Shown one piece after another: positions 1-7,038 of a DNA stretch of 13,776 nt. A program made the position numbers and the translations under genes. The notes below the pieces were generated by a model. The model made no database searches and was not told the DNA's origin. It worked only from the letters and a program-made list of their open reading frames with translations. The stretch is from Eubacteriales bacterium (GTDB taxonomy: Bacteria > Bacillota_A > Clostridia > Christensenellales > Aristaeellaceae), in NCBI GenBank assembly GCA_028692205.1, contig JAQUXV010000033.1, positions 1-13,776 of the forward strand, written 5' to 3'. Position 1 is the stretch's first letter. Each line of letters begins with the position of its first letter.

Positions 1-538
1 TGCTGAAGCGGCTGACTTCCTTTAAGGAAAGGATGGCGTTCACCATCTGGCGCGTCATCAGGCGGTAATCCCGCGCGCCGTCCACCACTTCCGTCTTGCT
101 GATGCGGTTGATGAGCCGGTAAAACTTACGGGCAAAAAACGAGCGCAGCATGGGCTCGCCCGCGCGGGTCACCCGGCGGGTGGCAACACAGTCATACCCC
201 TCCGTCTCCAGTGCGGAAAGCATTTTGGGCAGCAGCGAAGGCGGATCCTGCAGATCAACATCCATCACGGCGACATAGTCGCCGGTTGCGGCCTCCAGCC
301 CTGCGTACATGGCTGATTCCTTGCCGAAGTTGCGGCTGAAACTGATGTAATGGGCGCGTTCGTCCTTTTGGCGCAGAGCCTTGAGTGCGGCCAGCGTGCC
401 ATCCGCGCTGCCGTCGTCCACAAACCACCATTCCGCTTCCACGGGCAGTTCCGCCAGCGTTTTGGCGCACGCCTCGTAGAAAAGGGGAATGACCGCTTCC
501 TCGTTATAGCAGGGGACGACGATACTCATGCGCTTCAT
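1..538 (-). CDS. GT2-family glycosyltransferase, DPM1/GtrB-like (partial, C-terminus off the left edge)
   Basis: This is the N-terminal 179 residues of a family 2 glycosyltransferase; the rest lies beyond the left edge. Visible motifs are the opening strand SIVVPCYNEE (residues 5-14), FVDDGS (39-44) for the nucleotide-sugar site, FSRNFGKESAMYAGL (67-81), the metal-binding region DVDLQDPP (93-100) and DGARDYRLM (153-161). This pattern is typical of bacterial polyprenyl-phosphate sugar transferases (GtrB, YkcC, CsbB types), which charge undecaprenyl phosphate with a sugar at the inner membrane face. Those proteins usually carry two C-terminal membrane helices, which would lie outside the window. 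The ATG at 538 is chosen because GGAGG at 546-550 sits 7 nt upstream; a second in-frame ATG at 529 is less well placed. An extended -10 promoter precedes it. The family call is firm; the sugar and the final acceptor cannot be told. Confidence 0.9.
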   Translation of the reverse strand, partial: MKRMSIVVPCYNEEAVIPLFYEACAKTLAELPVEAEWWFVDDGSADGTLAALKALRQKDERAHYISFSRNFGKESAMYAGLEAATGDYVAVMDVDLQDPPSLLPKMLSALETEGYDCVATRRVTRAGEPMLRSFFARKFYRLINRISKTEVVDGARDYRLMTRQMVNAILSLKEVSRFS

Positions 539-613
539 CGGCACGCCTCCGTTTCGGTTTACAGGTTTACGGCGCGCTCCCGGGACAGGCGCGCCCGTAT
601 ACGAACTGCCCTC

Positions 614-642
614 ATCATAGCACGTTTTGGGCGCGAAGGAAA
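614..642 (-). promoter_or_regulatory. Extended -10 promoter for the glycosyltransferase gene
   Basis: On the minus strand TGC-TATGAT forms an extended -10 (hexamer at 614-619, TGC at 620-622). At 17 nt spacing the -35 position (637-642) reads TTTCCT, a poor match, so recognition would rest on the extended -10. It lies about 75 nt upstream of the ATG at 538 and points toward it. Confidence 0.5.
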
Positions 643-683
643 GTGCGCGGGTTGACCGCAAAAACAACTGCGGACCTTTACGG

Positions 684-724
684 ACAAACAAAAACCGGCC
701 GGAGAGCCTGGGCTCTCCGACCGG
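684..724 (-). terminator. Intrinsic terminator of the sigma/anti-sigma operon
   Basis: A long hairpin pairs CGGAGAGCC (700-708) with GGCTCTCCG (711-719), leaving a small loop of the innermost bases. It is extended outward by CCGG/CCGG (695-698 with 721-724) across one C/A mismatch. Read on the minus strand it is followed by TTTTTGTTTGT (694 down to 684). It lies 23 nt beyond the stop codon of the anti-sigma gene. The other side is A-rich, so it works in one direction only. Confidence 0.85.
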
Positions 725-746
725 AAAAAATATTGGGGAAACCGGG

Positions 747-1694
747 TTATTCGGCGGCTACGGCTTCATCGAAAGCGGTAAAGAATTCGGGCGCGCTCCA
801 CGTTCCGCAGGCGCTGACGGTGTCGCTGCCGACCATCAGCTGGACGATCAGCCCGTTATCCAGCGCGAGCAGCAGGCTGCGGCTGTCGTCGGAGCCGAAG
901 GACGCGTTTTGGTAACCGGCGTTCCGGTAAAGGGTGGAAAGCAGGGTTTGCGCCGTGGCGGAATCATCCACAATGCCGGAATCCGTAAGTTCCATGGCGA
1001 CTACGGACTGAGAGGCGGTCAGCGTATCCTTCAGCGTTTCGCCACCCAGCGCCGCCGCGCCCGCAAAGCTGACGCGCTGGAACACGCGCAGGCTGCCGTT
1101 TACATAAGCGGCGGCCATGGCGCCCTTCATGTTCTGAACCGCGTAGACCGTTTCACCCGCGGAGACGATGTTGCTTACAATGCCGCCGGTGCTGAGCGCG
1201 GGTTCTACCGTGTATTCGGTTACCTCGCCCAGTGATTCGCCCAGCAGGCTGTCGCTCATGTTGGTCGGGCTGATCAGCAGCCGGTAAACAGCGTTGCCCA
1301 CCATAACGAGAGGATAGTTGCCGTTCTTTTCCTGCGCGAAAATGTTGCGGTAGGTGGCGCTGTTTTTGCCGGTGCCGCCGACGCTGATGCTGCCTGCAGG
1401 CACATCCAGCGCCCGCACGCGCACTTCGGCGCCGTTGATGGATACGCCCGCGCTGCCGCTGCTGAGCAGCGACGCGCCGGACGGGCTGCCCGCGATATAA
1501 GCGGGAATCGCCCACAGGCCTACGCACAGGCACAGTGTGGCCGCGAGAGCGCCCAGCAGCAGGGGGCGCAGCCGCACACGGCGACGCGGCCCTTCGCTTG
1601 CGGCGATTTTAATTTTGGCAAGCAAACGCGGATCGGCGTTCAAACCGCCCAATTGATGATCCGCGATCTGCGGTAGCTGTTTCAGCCGATTCAT
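747..1694 (-). CDS. Membrane-anchored anti-sigma factor-like protein
   Basis: This 315-residue protein is probably the anti-sigma partner of the ECF sigma factor encoded just upstream. The sigma stop and this start overlap as ATGA (1691-1694), a sign of translational coupling, and GGGGAGGGG at 1702-1710 lies 7 nt before the ATG. The protein has a short basic cytoplasmic N-terminus (about 1-43), one membrane helix (about 44-68) and a roughly 245-residue extracytoplasmic domain rich in small residues, Ser, Thr and Val. The architecture fits an N-terminal sigma-binding segment with an external sensor or effector domain. No zinc-binding HxxxCxxC motif of the ZAS type is present, so sigma binding would use another fold. 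The external domain was not recognised. The role is inferred from gene order and topology, not from a matched domain. Confidence 0.75.
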   Translation of the reverse strand: MNRLKQLPQIADHQLGGLNADPRLLAKIKIAASEGPRRRVRLRPLLLGALAATLCLCVGLWAIPAYIAGSPSGASLLSSGSAGVSINGAEVRVRALDVPAGSISVGGTGKNSATYRNIFAQEKNGNYPLVMVGNAVYRLLISPTNMSDSLLGESLGEVTEYTVEPALSTGGIVSNIVSAGETVYAVQNMKGAMAAAYVNGSLRVFQRVSFAGAAALGGETLKDTLTASQSVVAMELTDSGIVDDSATAQTLLSTLYRNAGYQNASFGSDDSRSLLLALDNGLIVQLMVGSDTVSACGTWSAPEFFTAFDEAVAAE

Positions 1695-2176
1695 TGCGCG
1701 TCCCCTCCCCCTAAAATTGCTTCCAGCTTTTTACGCCCCCGGGAGAGGCGGCTGGAAATGGTGCCTTCCGGCAAACCGGTAATCTGCGAAATCTCGCTGA
1801 TACCGAAATTTTGGTAGTAGTGCAGTAAAATCACCTCGCGGAAAACGGCGGGCAAACGGTGGATGGCGACCATCATGGCTTCCTCGTCCTCACGTTTGGC
1901 GGTGTCGTCCGGCGCGGGAATCAGGTCGAACGTGGGGCTGCCGAGCACCACGCGCCTTGCCCACGAGCCGCGCCATAAATCGCGGCATCGGTTCAGCGCC
2001 ACTTTGAGCAGCCACGCTTTTTCGTGGCCTTCTTCCAGCTCCGGCGTATTCACCATCAGGCGTACAAACACATCCTGGCAGACATCCTCGGCCTTTTGCC
2101 GGTCGCCCAGATAGAAGTAGCATACCCGCAGCACGTCGGTGGCGTACTTTTCGTACAACCCCTCGAAATCTGGCAT
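1691..2176 (-). CDS. ECF-type RNA polymerase sigma factor (sigma-70 family)
   Basis: This 161-residue protein has the size and layout of an extracytoplasmic-function sigma factor, which directs RNA polymerase to a dedicated set of promoters. Region 2 covers about residues 5-68 (YEKYATDVLRVCYFYLGD, then AEDVCQDVFVRL at 29-40 and AWLLKVALNRCRD at 54-66). Region 4 covers about 100-152, with a helix-turn-helix in GISEISQITGLPEGTISSRL (125-144) followed by SRGRKKL. The start ATG at 2176 has a G-rich site (GGGGG, 2184-2188) 7 nt upstream. It is first in a two-gene operon with a membrane protein overlapping its stop, the usual sigma/anti-sigma order. The promoter upstream looks like a housekeeping type; no convincing self-recognised ECF promoter was found. 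Target genes cannot be named. Confidence 0.93.
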   Translation of the reverse strand: MPDFEGLYEKYATDVLRVCYFYLGDRQKAEDVCQDVFVRLMVNTPELEEGHEKAWLLKVALNRCRDLWRGSWARRVVLGSPTFDLIPAPDDTAKREDEEAMMVAIHRLPAVFREVILLHYYQNFGISEISQITGLPEGTISSRLSRGRKKLEAILGGGDAQ

Positions 2177-2302
2177 TTCAGAGCCCCCATTGCCGCCCCT
2201 GCGACGGCCGATTTACGCTCCACTATGGATAACGCGCGAACAGCCCGGTTTCATGCGTGAAAAGTAAATTTGTCGTAAAAACTTTTCGCGCGGCTTCAAC
2301 TT

Positions 2303-2331
2303 ATTGTATCATTGCGCAAACCGCGGCGCAA
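2303..2331 (-). promoter_or_regulatory. Sigma-A type promoter for the ECF sigma operon
   Basis: On the minus strand TTGCGC (2326-2331) and TACAAT (2303-2308) are separated by 17 nt, with TGA (2309-2311) giving an extended -10. It would leave an untranslated leader of about 120 nt before the ATG at 2176. It is divergent to the promoter of the HD-domain gene, whose -35 starts only 12 nt away. Confidence 0.6.
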
Positions 2332-2342
2332 GCCGCTCGCCC

Positions 2343-2371
2343 TTTACGGAACAAACCGCCTGTGCTATGAT
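2343..2371 (+). promoter_or_regulatory. Sigma-A type promoter for the HD-domain gene
   Basis: TTTACG (2343-2348), a 17-nt spacer and TATGAT (2366-2371), with TGC (2363-2365) as an extended -10. The gene's Shine-Dalgarno (AGGGG, 2390-2394) and ATG (2401) follow at once, so the leader is short, about 25 nt. Confidence 0.75.
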
Positions 2372-2400
2372 GGGAAAAATCATACGGGGAGGGGTATTCC

Positions 2401-2985
2401 ATGCAGACTGAACTGACCAGGGAGCAAGCCCTGACATTGCTCAAAAAATACAATCAGGAACCGTTCCACATCCGGCACGCGCTGACGGTGGAGGGCGTGA
2501 TGCGCTGGTATGCCAACGAGCTGGGCTTTGCCGACGACGCCGATTTTTGGGCGATGGTGGGGCTGCTGCACGATATCGATTTTGAGCGCTACCCCGAGGA
2601 GCATTGCCAAAAGGCGCCGGAGCTGCTGCGGGAGGCGGGCGTGGGCGAAACAATGATCCGCGCGATCTGCTCCCACGGTTACGGCCTTTGCTGCGATATC
2701 AAGCCCGAACACACCATGGAGAAGGTGCTTTTCGCGGCGGACGAGCTGACCGGGCTCATCGGCGCGGCAGCGCTGATGCGGCCTTCCAAAAGCGTGATGG
2801 ATATGGAAACTTCCAGCATTAAAAAGAAGTTCAAAGACAAAAAATTCGCCGCGGGATGCTCCCGCGATGTGATCCTGCAGGGGGCCGAAGCCCTCGGCTG
2901 GGACCTGAACGATCTTTTTGAGAAAACCATCCTCGCCATGCGCGCCTGCGAAGCGGGGATTGAAGCCGAAATGGCCGCGCTGTAA
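2401..2985 (+). CDS. HD-domain phosphohydrolase (HDIG-like)
   Basis: This 194-residue soluble protein carries an HD-superfamily metal-dependent phosphohydrolase fold. Likely metal ligands are His26 (IRHALTVEGVM), the His57-Asp58 pair in GLLHDIDFERYPEEH, His92 in ICSHGYG and Asp114 in FAADELTGLI. Such single-domain proteins are widespread in Firmicutes and usually annotated only as HD-domain or hydrolase; the substrate (nucleotide or phosphate ester) is not predictable. A GGGGAGGGG Shine-Dalgarno stretch precedes the ATG. The gene is monocistronic: its own promoter lies upstream and a strong terminator lies 14 nt past the stop. The downstream neighbour converges on it. Confidence 0.88.
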   Translation: MQTELTREQALTLLKKYNQEPFHIRHALTVEGVMRWYANELGFADDADFWAMVGLLHDIDFERYPEEHCQKAPELLREAGVGETMIRAICSHGYGLCCDIKPEHTMEKVLFAADELTGLIGAAALMRPSKSVMDMETSSIKKKFKDKKFAAGCSRDVILQGAEALGWDLNDLFEKTILAMRACEAGIEAEMAAL

Positions 2986-2994
2986 GCGCGGAAA

Positions 2995-3040
2995 AAGGAA
3001 TCGCCCGCCCGGAAACCGTTCCGGACGGGCGATTGTTTTT
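2995..3040. terminator. Bidirectional terminator between the HD-domain gene and ohr
   Basis: AATCGCCCG-C-CCGGAA (2999-3014) pairs with TTCCGG-A-CGGGCGATT (3019-3034) around a 4-nt loop and one C/A mismatch. On the plus strand GTTTTT follows (3035-3040). On the minus strand a T5 run follows CC (opposite 2992-2996). It sits between two converging stop codons and can serve both genes. Confidence 0.9.
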
Positions 3041-3063
3041 GGAGGAGGAAAAGGCAGTACGGT

Positions 3064-3486
3064 TTAAGCAACCTTCGCCTTAACGTTGACTTCGATATTG
3101 CCGCGTGTGGCGTTGGAATACGGGCAAACCAGATGCGCCTGCGCGGCGATGTCATCCGCGGTCGCCTGATCCACACCGTGGAACAGCACTTCGATGTCTG
3201 CTGCGAGCGCGAAGCCGCCGGACTCGTTTTTGCCAATGCCCACGTTCACACTCACCGCGGGAGGATCAATATTCAGCCGCTTCAGCCTAAGCACGTGCTG
3301 CACAGCGCTGCCGAAGCAGGCGGAGTATCCGGCGGCGAAAAGCTGCTCGGGGTTAAGACCCACGGGTTTCTTGCCGCCCAGTTCAGGCGGGAGCGCCATT
3401 TCAAACTGGATTGGAAGGTTTTCGACCGTTACGTGGCCATCCCGGCCGCCGACGGCCGTCGCTTTGGTGTGATACAATATCTTCAT
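3064..3486 (-). CDS. ohr: Organic hydroperoxide resistance protein (Ohr/OsmC family peroxidase)
   Basis: This 140-residue protein is a thiol peroxidase of the Ohr branch of the Ohr/OsmC family, reducing organic hydroperoxides in the cytoplasm. The peroxidatic cysteine is Cys57 in LFAAGYSACFGSA and the resolving cysteine Cys121 in HLVCPYSNATRGNIEV. Arg15 (GGRDG) and Glu47 (LNPEQL) match the residues that activate the cysteine in known Ohr proteins. Length is normal for the family. The ATG at 3486 is preferred over one at 3495 because AAGGAG (3496-3501) directly abuts the latter but lies 9 nt before the former. No OhrR-type regulator is encoded nearby. An inverted repeat lies upstream. The gene stands alone and ends at the shared terminator. 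Confidence 0.93.
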   Translation of the reverse strand: MKILYHTKATAVGGRDGHVTVENLPIQFEMALPPELGGKKPVGLNPEQLFAAGYSACFGSAVQHVLRLKRLNIDPPAVSVNVGIGKNESGGFALAADIEVLFHGVDQATADDIAAQAHLVCPYSNATRGNIEVNVKAKVA

Positions 3487-3495
3487 ATGGAGCAT

Positions 3496-3501
3496 CTCCT
3501 T
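3496..3501 (-). promoter_or_regulatory. Shine-Dalgarno site that sets the ohr start
   Basis: AAGGAG lies 9 nt before the ATG at 3486 but touches the alternative ATG at 3495. It therefore favours the shorter 140-residue product. Confidence 0.7.
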
Positions 3502-3545
3502 ACTTCATCAGTCGTTTTGGGGAAGGGAACCTATGAAGATGTTAC

Positions 3546-3570
3546 CCGGTTTGAACGGAGGCTAAACCGG
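3546..3570. repeat. Inverted repeat upstream of ohr (possible operator)
   Basis: CCGGTTT (3546-3552) and AAACCGG (3564-3570) form a perfect 7-bp inverted repeat with an 11-nt spacer. It lies 60 nt upstream of the ohr start, where a promoter would be, and about 85 nt upstream of the extended -10 of the ABC operon. It does not resemble the known AT-rich OhrR operator. It could be a binding site for a dimeric regulator or chance. Confidence 0.35.
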
Positions 3571-3654
3571 AGAATCGGGAAAATGTGAAATTTCTGCTGA
3601 AAAACCGGTGCGGATGATGTTCACAAACTATTTACACCTCCGGGCGGGGAGCTT

Positions 3655-3663
3655 TGCTATAAT
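3655..3663 (+). promoter_or_regulatory. Extended -10 promoter of the ABC operon
   Basis: TGC-TATAAT is a perfect extended -10 (hexamer 3658-3663). A TTTACA (3631-3636) resembles a -35 but is 21 nt away, too far for the usual spacing, so the extended -10 probably carries recognition. The Shine-Dalgarno GGAAGGAGGT and the ATG at 3689 follow closely. Confidence 0.65.
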
Positions 3664-3688
3664 GGGGGTGCGGGAAGGAGGTCCTCGG

Positions 3689-4615
3689 ATGATTGAGGTA
3701 CAGGGTGTAGGCAAGCGTTACGGCGGTGTGGAAGCGCTGCGGGGCGTAACGCTGAAAGCGCCGAAGGGCGAGGTGCTGGGCCTGCTGGGGCAGAACGGCG
3801 CGGGCAAAACGACGCTGCTGAACATCATCACGGGCTATCTGGCGCCCACGTCCGGCCGCGTGCTGATCGACGGCCGCGACCCGCTGCTGGAGCCGGAACA
3901 GGCTAAGCGGGAGCTGGGCTACCTGCCGGAGCAGCCGCCGCTGTATGATGAGATGACGGTGGAGGAATACCTCTCCTTTGTGGCGGCGTTGAAGCTGGTG
4001 AAAGGCAAAGCCATTCCCGAACACATGCGGGAAATTATGCTGAAAACCGGTTTAATGGAGATGCGGGAGCGTCTGCTGGGCCATTTGAGCAAGGGCTACC
4101 GCCAGCGTGTGGGGCTGGCGCAGGCGCTTTGCGGCGACCCGGATGTGCTGGTGCTGGACGAGCCGACCGTGGGGCTGGACCCCAAACAGATCACCGAGAT
4201 CCGCACGCTGATCCGTAAACTGAGCGCGGGCCGGACGATCCTTTTTTCATCGCACAATCTGGGCGAGGTACGCCAGCTGTGCGACCATGTGGTGATTCTG
4301 CACCGCGGCGAGGTGAAGCTGGACGCGCCCATCGGGGATATGGGGCAGAGCGATACGGTGACCGTTCTGTGTACGGTACAGGGCAGCGAAAAGCGCCTTG
4401 TTGCCGGGATGAGCCATCTGGAAGGCATCCGCGACGTCACCGTACAGCCGACCGCCGGGGAGGACGAGGTTTCGCTATCCCTGTCGTTTGATAAATCCAT
4501 CCTGCCGGAAAAACAGGTTTTTAACCTGTGCAGCGCCATGGGCGCGCCCATTTTGCGCATGGCGCGCTGCGAGGACGATTTGGAGCAGGTGTTCCTGAAA
4601 GCGATTTCCGAGTGA
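3689..4615 (+). CDS. ABC transporter ATP-binding protein (GldA-like)
   Basis: This 308-residue ATPase energises the membrane complex encoded downstream. It shows Walker A GQNGAGKTT (34-42), a Q-loop near LPEQPP (79-84), the signature LSKGYRQR (133-140), Walker B VLVLDEP (153-159) with catalytic Glu158, and a switch His189 in SSHNLGEV. The tail after about 220 is an accessory domain common in ABC-2 type ATPases. The closest general type is the GldA/CcmA class that pairs with ABC-2 permeases. The start at 3689 is chosen because a near-perfect GGAAGGAGGT lies just upstream and the product then begins MIEVQGVGKRYGG, standard for the family; an upstream GTG at 3608 would place the promoter inside the gene. 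It is first in a four-gene cluster, followed by a 174-nt gap. The transported substrate is unknown. Confidence 0.93.
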   Translation: MIEVQGVGKRYGGVEALRGVTLKAPKGEVLGLLGQNGAGKTTLLNIITGYLAPTSGRVLIDGRDPLLEPEQAKRELGYLPEQPPLYDEMTVEEYLSFVAALKLVKGKAIPEHMREIMLKTGLMEMRERLLGHLSKGYRQRVGLAQALCGDPDVLVLDEPTVGLDPKQITEIRTLIRKLSAGRTILFSSHNLGEVRQLCDHVVILHRGEVKLDAPIGDMGQSDTVTVLCTVQGSEKRLVAGMSHLEGIRDVTVQPTAGEDEVSLSLSFDKSILPEKQVFNLCSAMGAPILRMARCEDDLEQVFLKAISE

Positions 4616-4777
4616 ACAGGGAACGCCGCGCGCGTTATGGAACCGCCGGGACCAAGGAACAGCGACGTCTTTGCACCGTGCGGATGATGATGTATGATGA
4701 TACATGAACTTTTTACCGCTTGCCCGGTATAGGCTTATCCCCTTCACGGACTAATGCGCATGTGACTGCCGGGAAAA

Positions 4778-4782
4778 GGAGG
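4778..4782 (+). promoter_or_regulatory. Shine-Dalgarno site supporting the TTG start of the permease
   Basis: GGAGG (within AAAAGGAGGT) lies 7 nt before the TTG at 4790. No in-frame ATG is nearby, which makes the rare start credible. Confidence 0.8.
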
Positions 4783-4789
4783 TTTCGGG

Positions 4790-5509
4790 TTGCTGACCAT
4801 TTTTAAAAGAGAGTTTCTGGCTTACTTCCGCACGCCGGTGGGCTATGTGTTCCTCGGCGTGTTTACGGCGCTGACCGGCGTTATTTTTTACCTGAACAAC
4901 CTGAGCTCGCTCACCGGCGAGCTGCTGACGTTTGTTTCGCAGCTTACGCTGCTGATTATGCTGCTGACGCCGGTGCTGACCATGCGGCTTCTGTGTGAGG
5001 AGCGGCAGCGCCGCACCGACCAGTTGCTGCTTACCAGTCCCGTGGCGCTGTGGCGGATTGTGCTGGGCAAGTATCTGGCGGCGGCGGCGGTAATGCTGAT
5101 CGCGATTACGTTGACCAACGTGTGTACGCTGATTATCGCCCTGTACGGCACAGTGTACCCCGGCGAATGGTTTGTGGGGTATCTGGGCTTCACCCTGCAG
5201 GCATTGAGTTTTCTGGCGCTGGATCTGTTTGTGACCGCGTTTGCCAAAAGCCAGGTTCCGGCGACGATTTTCGCTTTTGCGGCGAACTTTCTGCTGTGGA
5301 TGATCGACCTGCTGGCCGATAAGGTAACGGTGAGCTTTGTCGCGGATACGCTGAGCTTTATCAGCCTTTACGGGCGCTACGAACCCTTTGTAATCGGGCA
5401 GCTGAGCTTTTCCAGCCTGCTGTACTTCGTCACCTTCATTGCGGTCTGCCTCACGGCGACCGTGCGCGTGATGGACGCGAGGCGCTTCTCGCAGGGAGGC
5501 GCGGCATGA
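4790..5509 (+). CDS. ABC-2 type permease (GldF-like)
   Basis: This 239-residue integral membrane protein is the channel-forming subunit of the ABC complex. Six hydrophobic helices are visible at about residues 17-35, 46-66, 95-118, 128-150, 157-176 and 206-227. The cytoplasmic stretch MRLLCEERQRRTDQLLLTSPV (65-85) after helix 2 is the characteristic coupling region of GldF/NosY-like ABC-2 permeases. Translation starts at a TTG with an ideal Shine-Dalgarno. Its stop overlaps the start of the GldG-like gene by 4 nt (ATGA, 5506-5509), so the two are probably made together. Both the cognate ATPase and the auxiliary subunit are neighbours, which supports one complex. Whether it exports, imports or works mechanically is not known. 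Confidence 0.9.
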   Translation: MLTIFKREFLAYFRTPVGYVFLGVFTALTGVIFYLNNLSSLTGELLTFVSQLTLLIMLLTPVLTMRLLCEERQRRTDQLLLTSPVALWRIVLGKYLAAAAVMLIAITLTNVCTLIIALYGTVYPGEWFVGYLGFTLQALSFLALDLFVTAFAKSQVPATIFAFAANFLLWMIDLLADKVTVSFVADTLSFISLYGRYEPFVIGQLSFSSLLYFVTFIAVCLTATVRVMDARRFSQGGAA

Positions 5510-7038
5510 AGAAGATACTTGCGGCCACCGGCCGTTTTTTACAAAGAATTGGGAAAGGGTTCGGCAGGTTTTTGACCGCAAACGGGAAAAGGCTGACCGC
5601 TGCCCTGCGCAGGCCCAAGTGGCGGCACGGGAGCCTCGGCGCCGCGCTGCTGGCGGGATTTGTGACGGTGTGCGTGCTGCTGAACGTGGGTGTGAAAACG
5701 CTGGAGGATAACTATGGCTGGAAGCTGGATTTCAGCTTCAACGGTTACGCCACCACTGGCGAGGCAACGAAAAAGGTGGTCGATACGCTCACCCAGCCGA
5801 TCGACCTGTATCTGCTGTATGAAAGCGGCTCTATGGACGAGCAGCTTTATGAGGTGCTGGACCGGTATCATCAGCTCAGCGACCGGATTACCGTAATTCC
5901 TACGGATATTGCCCAAAACCCGGGCGTGCTTACCCGTTTTGAGAGCAGCGTAACCTCTACGCTGGCCGCCGACTCGGTGGTGGTAAACTGCGACGCGACG
6001 GGCCGCTATAAGGTGCTTACGTACAGCGATTTCGTAACGCAGGGCTACAACGTGGAGGAAGGCACCTTCGAAATCGCGGGCCTCGCCTACGAAAAAAAGC
6101 TTACCGAGGCGCTGGTTTACGTAACGCAGGCGGATATTCCCGTGGTGGGCATCCTGCAGGGGCATGGGGAATTAAGCGAGGACACGCTTGCCAACCTGAC
6201 GGATTTCCTGCAGAGCAACAATTACGACAATCAGGCCGTCGACCTGCTGGCGGGGGATACGCTGGACGGCGTGGATATGCTGCTGATTGCCGATCCGCAG
6301 AAGGATTTTACCGAAAGCGAGCTGGAAACCCTGAAAACATTCGCGGAGAATGGCGGCAGCTTCTTCGTGATGCGGGATTATACCGACCCGACCAACCTCG
6401 CGAACTACCAGAGCCTGCTTGCCAATTACGGGGTCGTGCCCATTTCCGGCGTGGTGGTTGCGGGCGCGGAGGACGAAGGCAGTTACTACGGCGAACGCAT
6501 TTACCTGCTGCCGTATTTTAACCAGATGGATATGACCACGCCGCTGATTAGCGGAAATATGGACGTGCTGCTTTTGGCAGGCGCCTGTGCGTTTGAGACC
6601 CCGGAGCAGACGGACAGATCCCTTTCCGCGGCGACGGTGCTCAAGTCCGGGCCGAACGCCTACGTGCGGGATCCGTCCGACGGCGACACCTCCATCGATT
6701 ATCAGGCGGGCGACCGCAAGGGCGAAATGACGCTGGCCATCCTTGCCGGACGCATCCATGCCAACGGCAACGTAAGCCGGATGTTCGCCATCGGCAACAG
6801 CACCGTTTTCACCGACGAATATATGTACCAGCGCACCTTCAACGAGGAGTTCATTCTTCAGCTGATGGGCGAGCTGCTGCCGCAAAAGACCGTATCGCTG
6901 GACATTATAGCGAAATCGGCGTTCCACCCCGGCCTGACCGCGGGCAGCCAGAAGGCGGGCATCGCGCTGCTGGTATCGTTGCCTTTGATGGTGCTGCTGG
7001 CTGCGGTGCTGGTGCTTTCGCCCCGGCGCAACCGTTAG
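5506..7038 (+). CDS. GldG-like ABC transporter auxiliary protein
   Basis: This 510-residue protein resembles the GldG/ABC_transp_aux family. It has a basic cytoplasmic tail (1-42), one membrane helix (about 43-62), a large extracytoplasmic domain (about 63-480) and a second helix near the C-terminus (about 483-504) before a short RRNR end. Family-like features are the DNYGWKLDFSFNGYATTGEATKKVVDTL segment (68-95), VVGILQGHGEL (residues about 214-224), the VDMLLIADPQKDFTESELETLKTFAENGGSFFVM block (about 258-291) and a late AIGNSTVFTDEY motif. In gliding Flavobacteria the homologue works with GldA and GldF; here no gliding genes are seen. The start overlaps the permease stop. A 219-nt gap separates it from the DUF4340 gene. 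Family call good; function unknown. Confidence 0.88.
   Translation: MKKILAATGRFLQRIGKGFGRFLTANGKRLTAALRRPKWRHGSLGAALLAGFVTVCVLLNVGVKTLEDNYGWKLDFSFNGYATTGEATKKVVDTLTQPIDLYLLYESGSMDEQLYEVLDRYHQLSDRITVIPTDIAQNPGVLTRFESSVTSTLAADSVVVNCDATGRYKVLTYSDFVTQGYNVEEGTFEIAGLAYEKKLTEALVYVTQADIPVVGILQGHGELSEDTLANLTDFLQSNNYDNQAVDLLAGDTLDGVDMLLIADPQKDFTESELETLKTFAENGGSFFVMRDYTDPTNLANYQSLLANYGVVPISGVVVAGAEDEGSYYGERIYLLPYFNQMDMTTPLISGNMDVLLLAGACAFETPEQTDRSLSAATVLKSGPNAYVRDPSDGDTSIDYQAGDRKGEMTLAILAGRIHANGNVSRMFAIGNSTVFTDEYMYQRTFNEEFILQLMGELLPQKTVSLDIIAKSAFHPGLTAGSQKAGIALLVSLPLMVLLAAVLVLSPRRNR

Noticed and set aside
2222..2270. TGAAAC-like ECF self-recognised promoter before the sigma gene on the minus strand
   Set aside because: TGAAAC is present but no matching -10 lies at the usual 16-17 nt spacing; the sigma-A type promoter further upstream is stronger.
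3608..4689. Identical 12-mer GTGCGGATGATG upstream of the ABC ATPase (3608-3619) and upstream of the permease (4678-4689)
   Set aside because: A 12-nt match is expected by chance several times in a window of this size, and the flanks do not align further.
4690..4705. ATGTAT-GATG-ATACAT hairpin as a terminator between ATPase and permease
   Set aside because: The stem is only 6 AT-rich pairs and the T-run starts several nt later; too weak to call a terminator.
4751..5581. 276-residue minus-strand reading frame opposite the permease
   Set aside because: Gln/Arg/His-rich composition and full overlap with a six-helix permease; no supporting motif.
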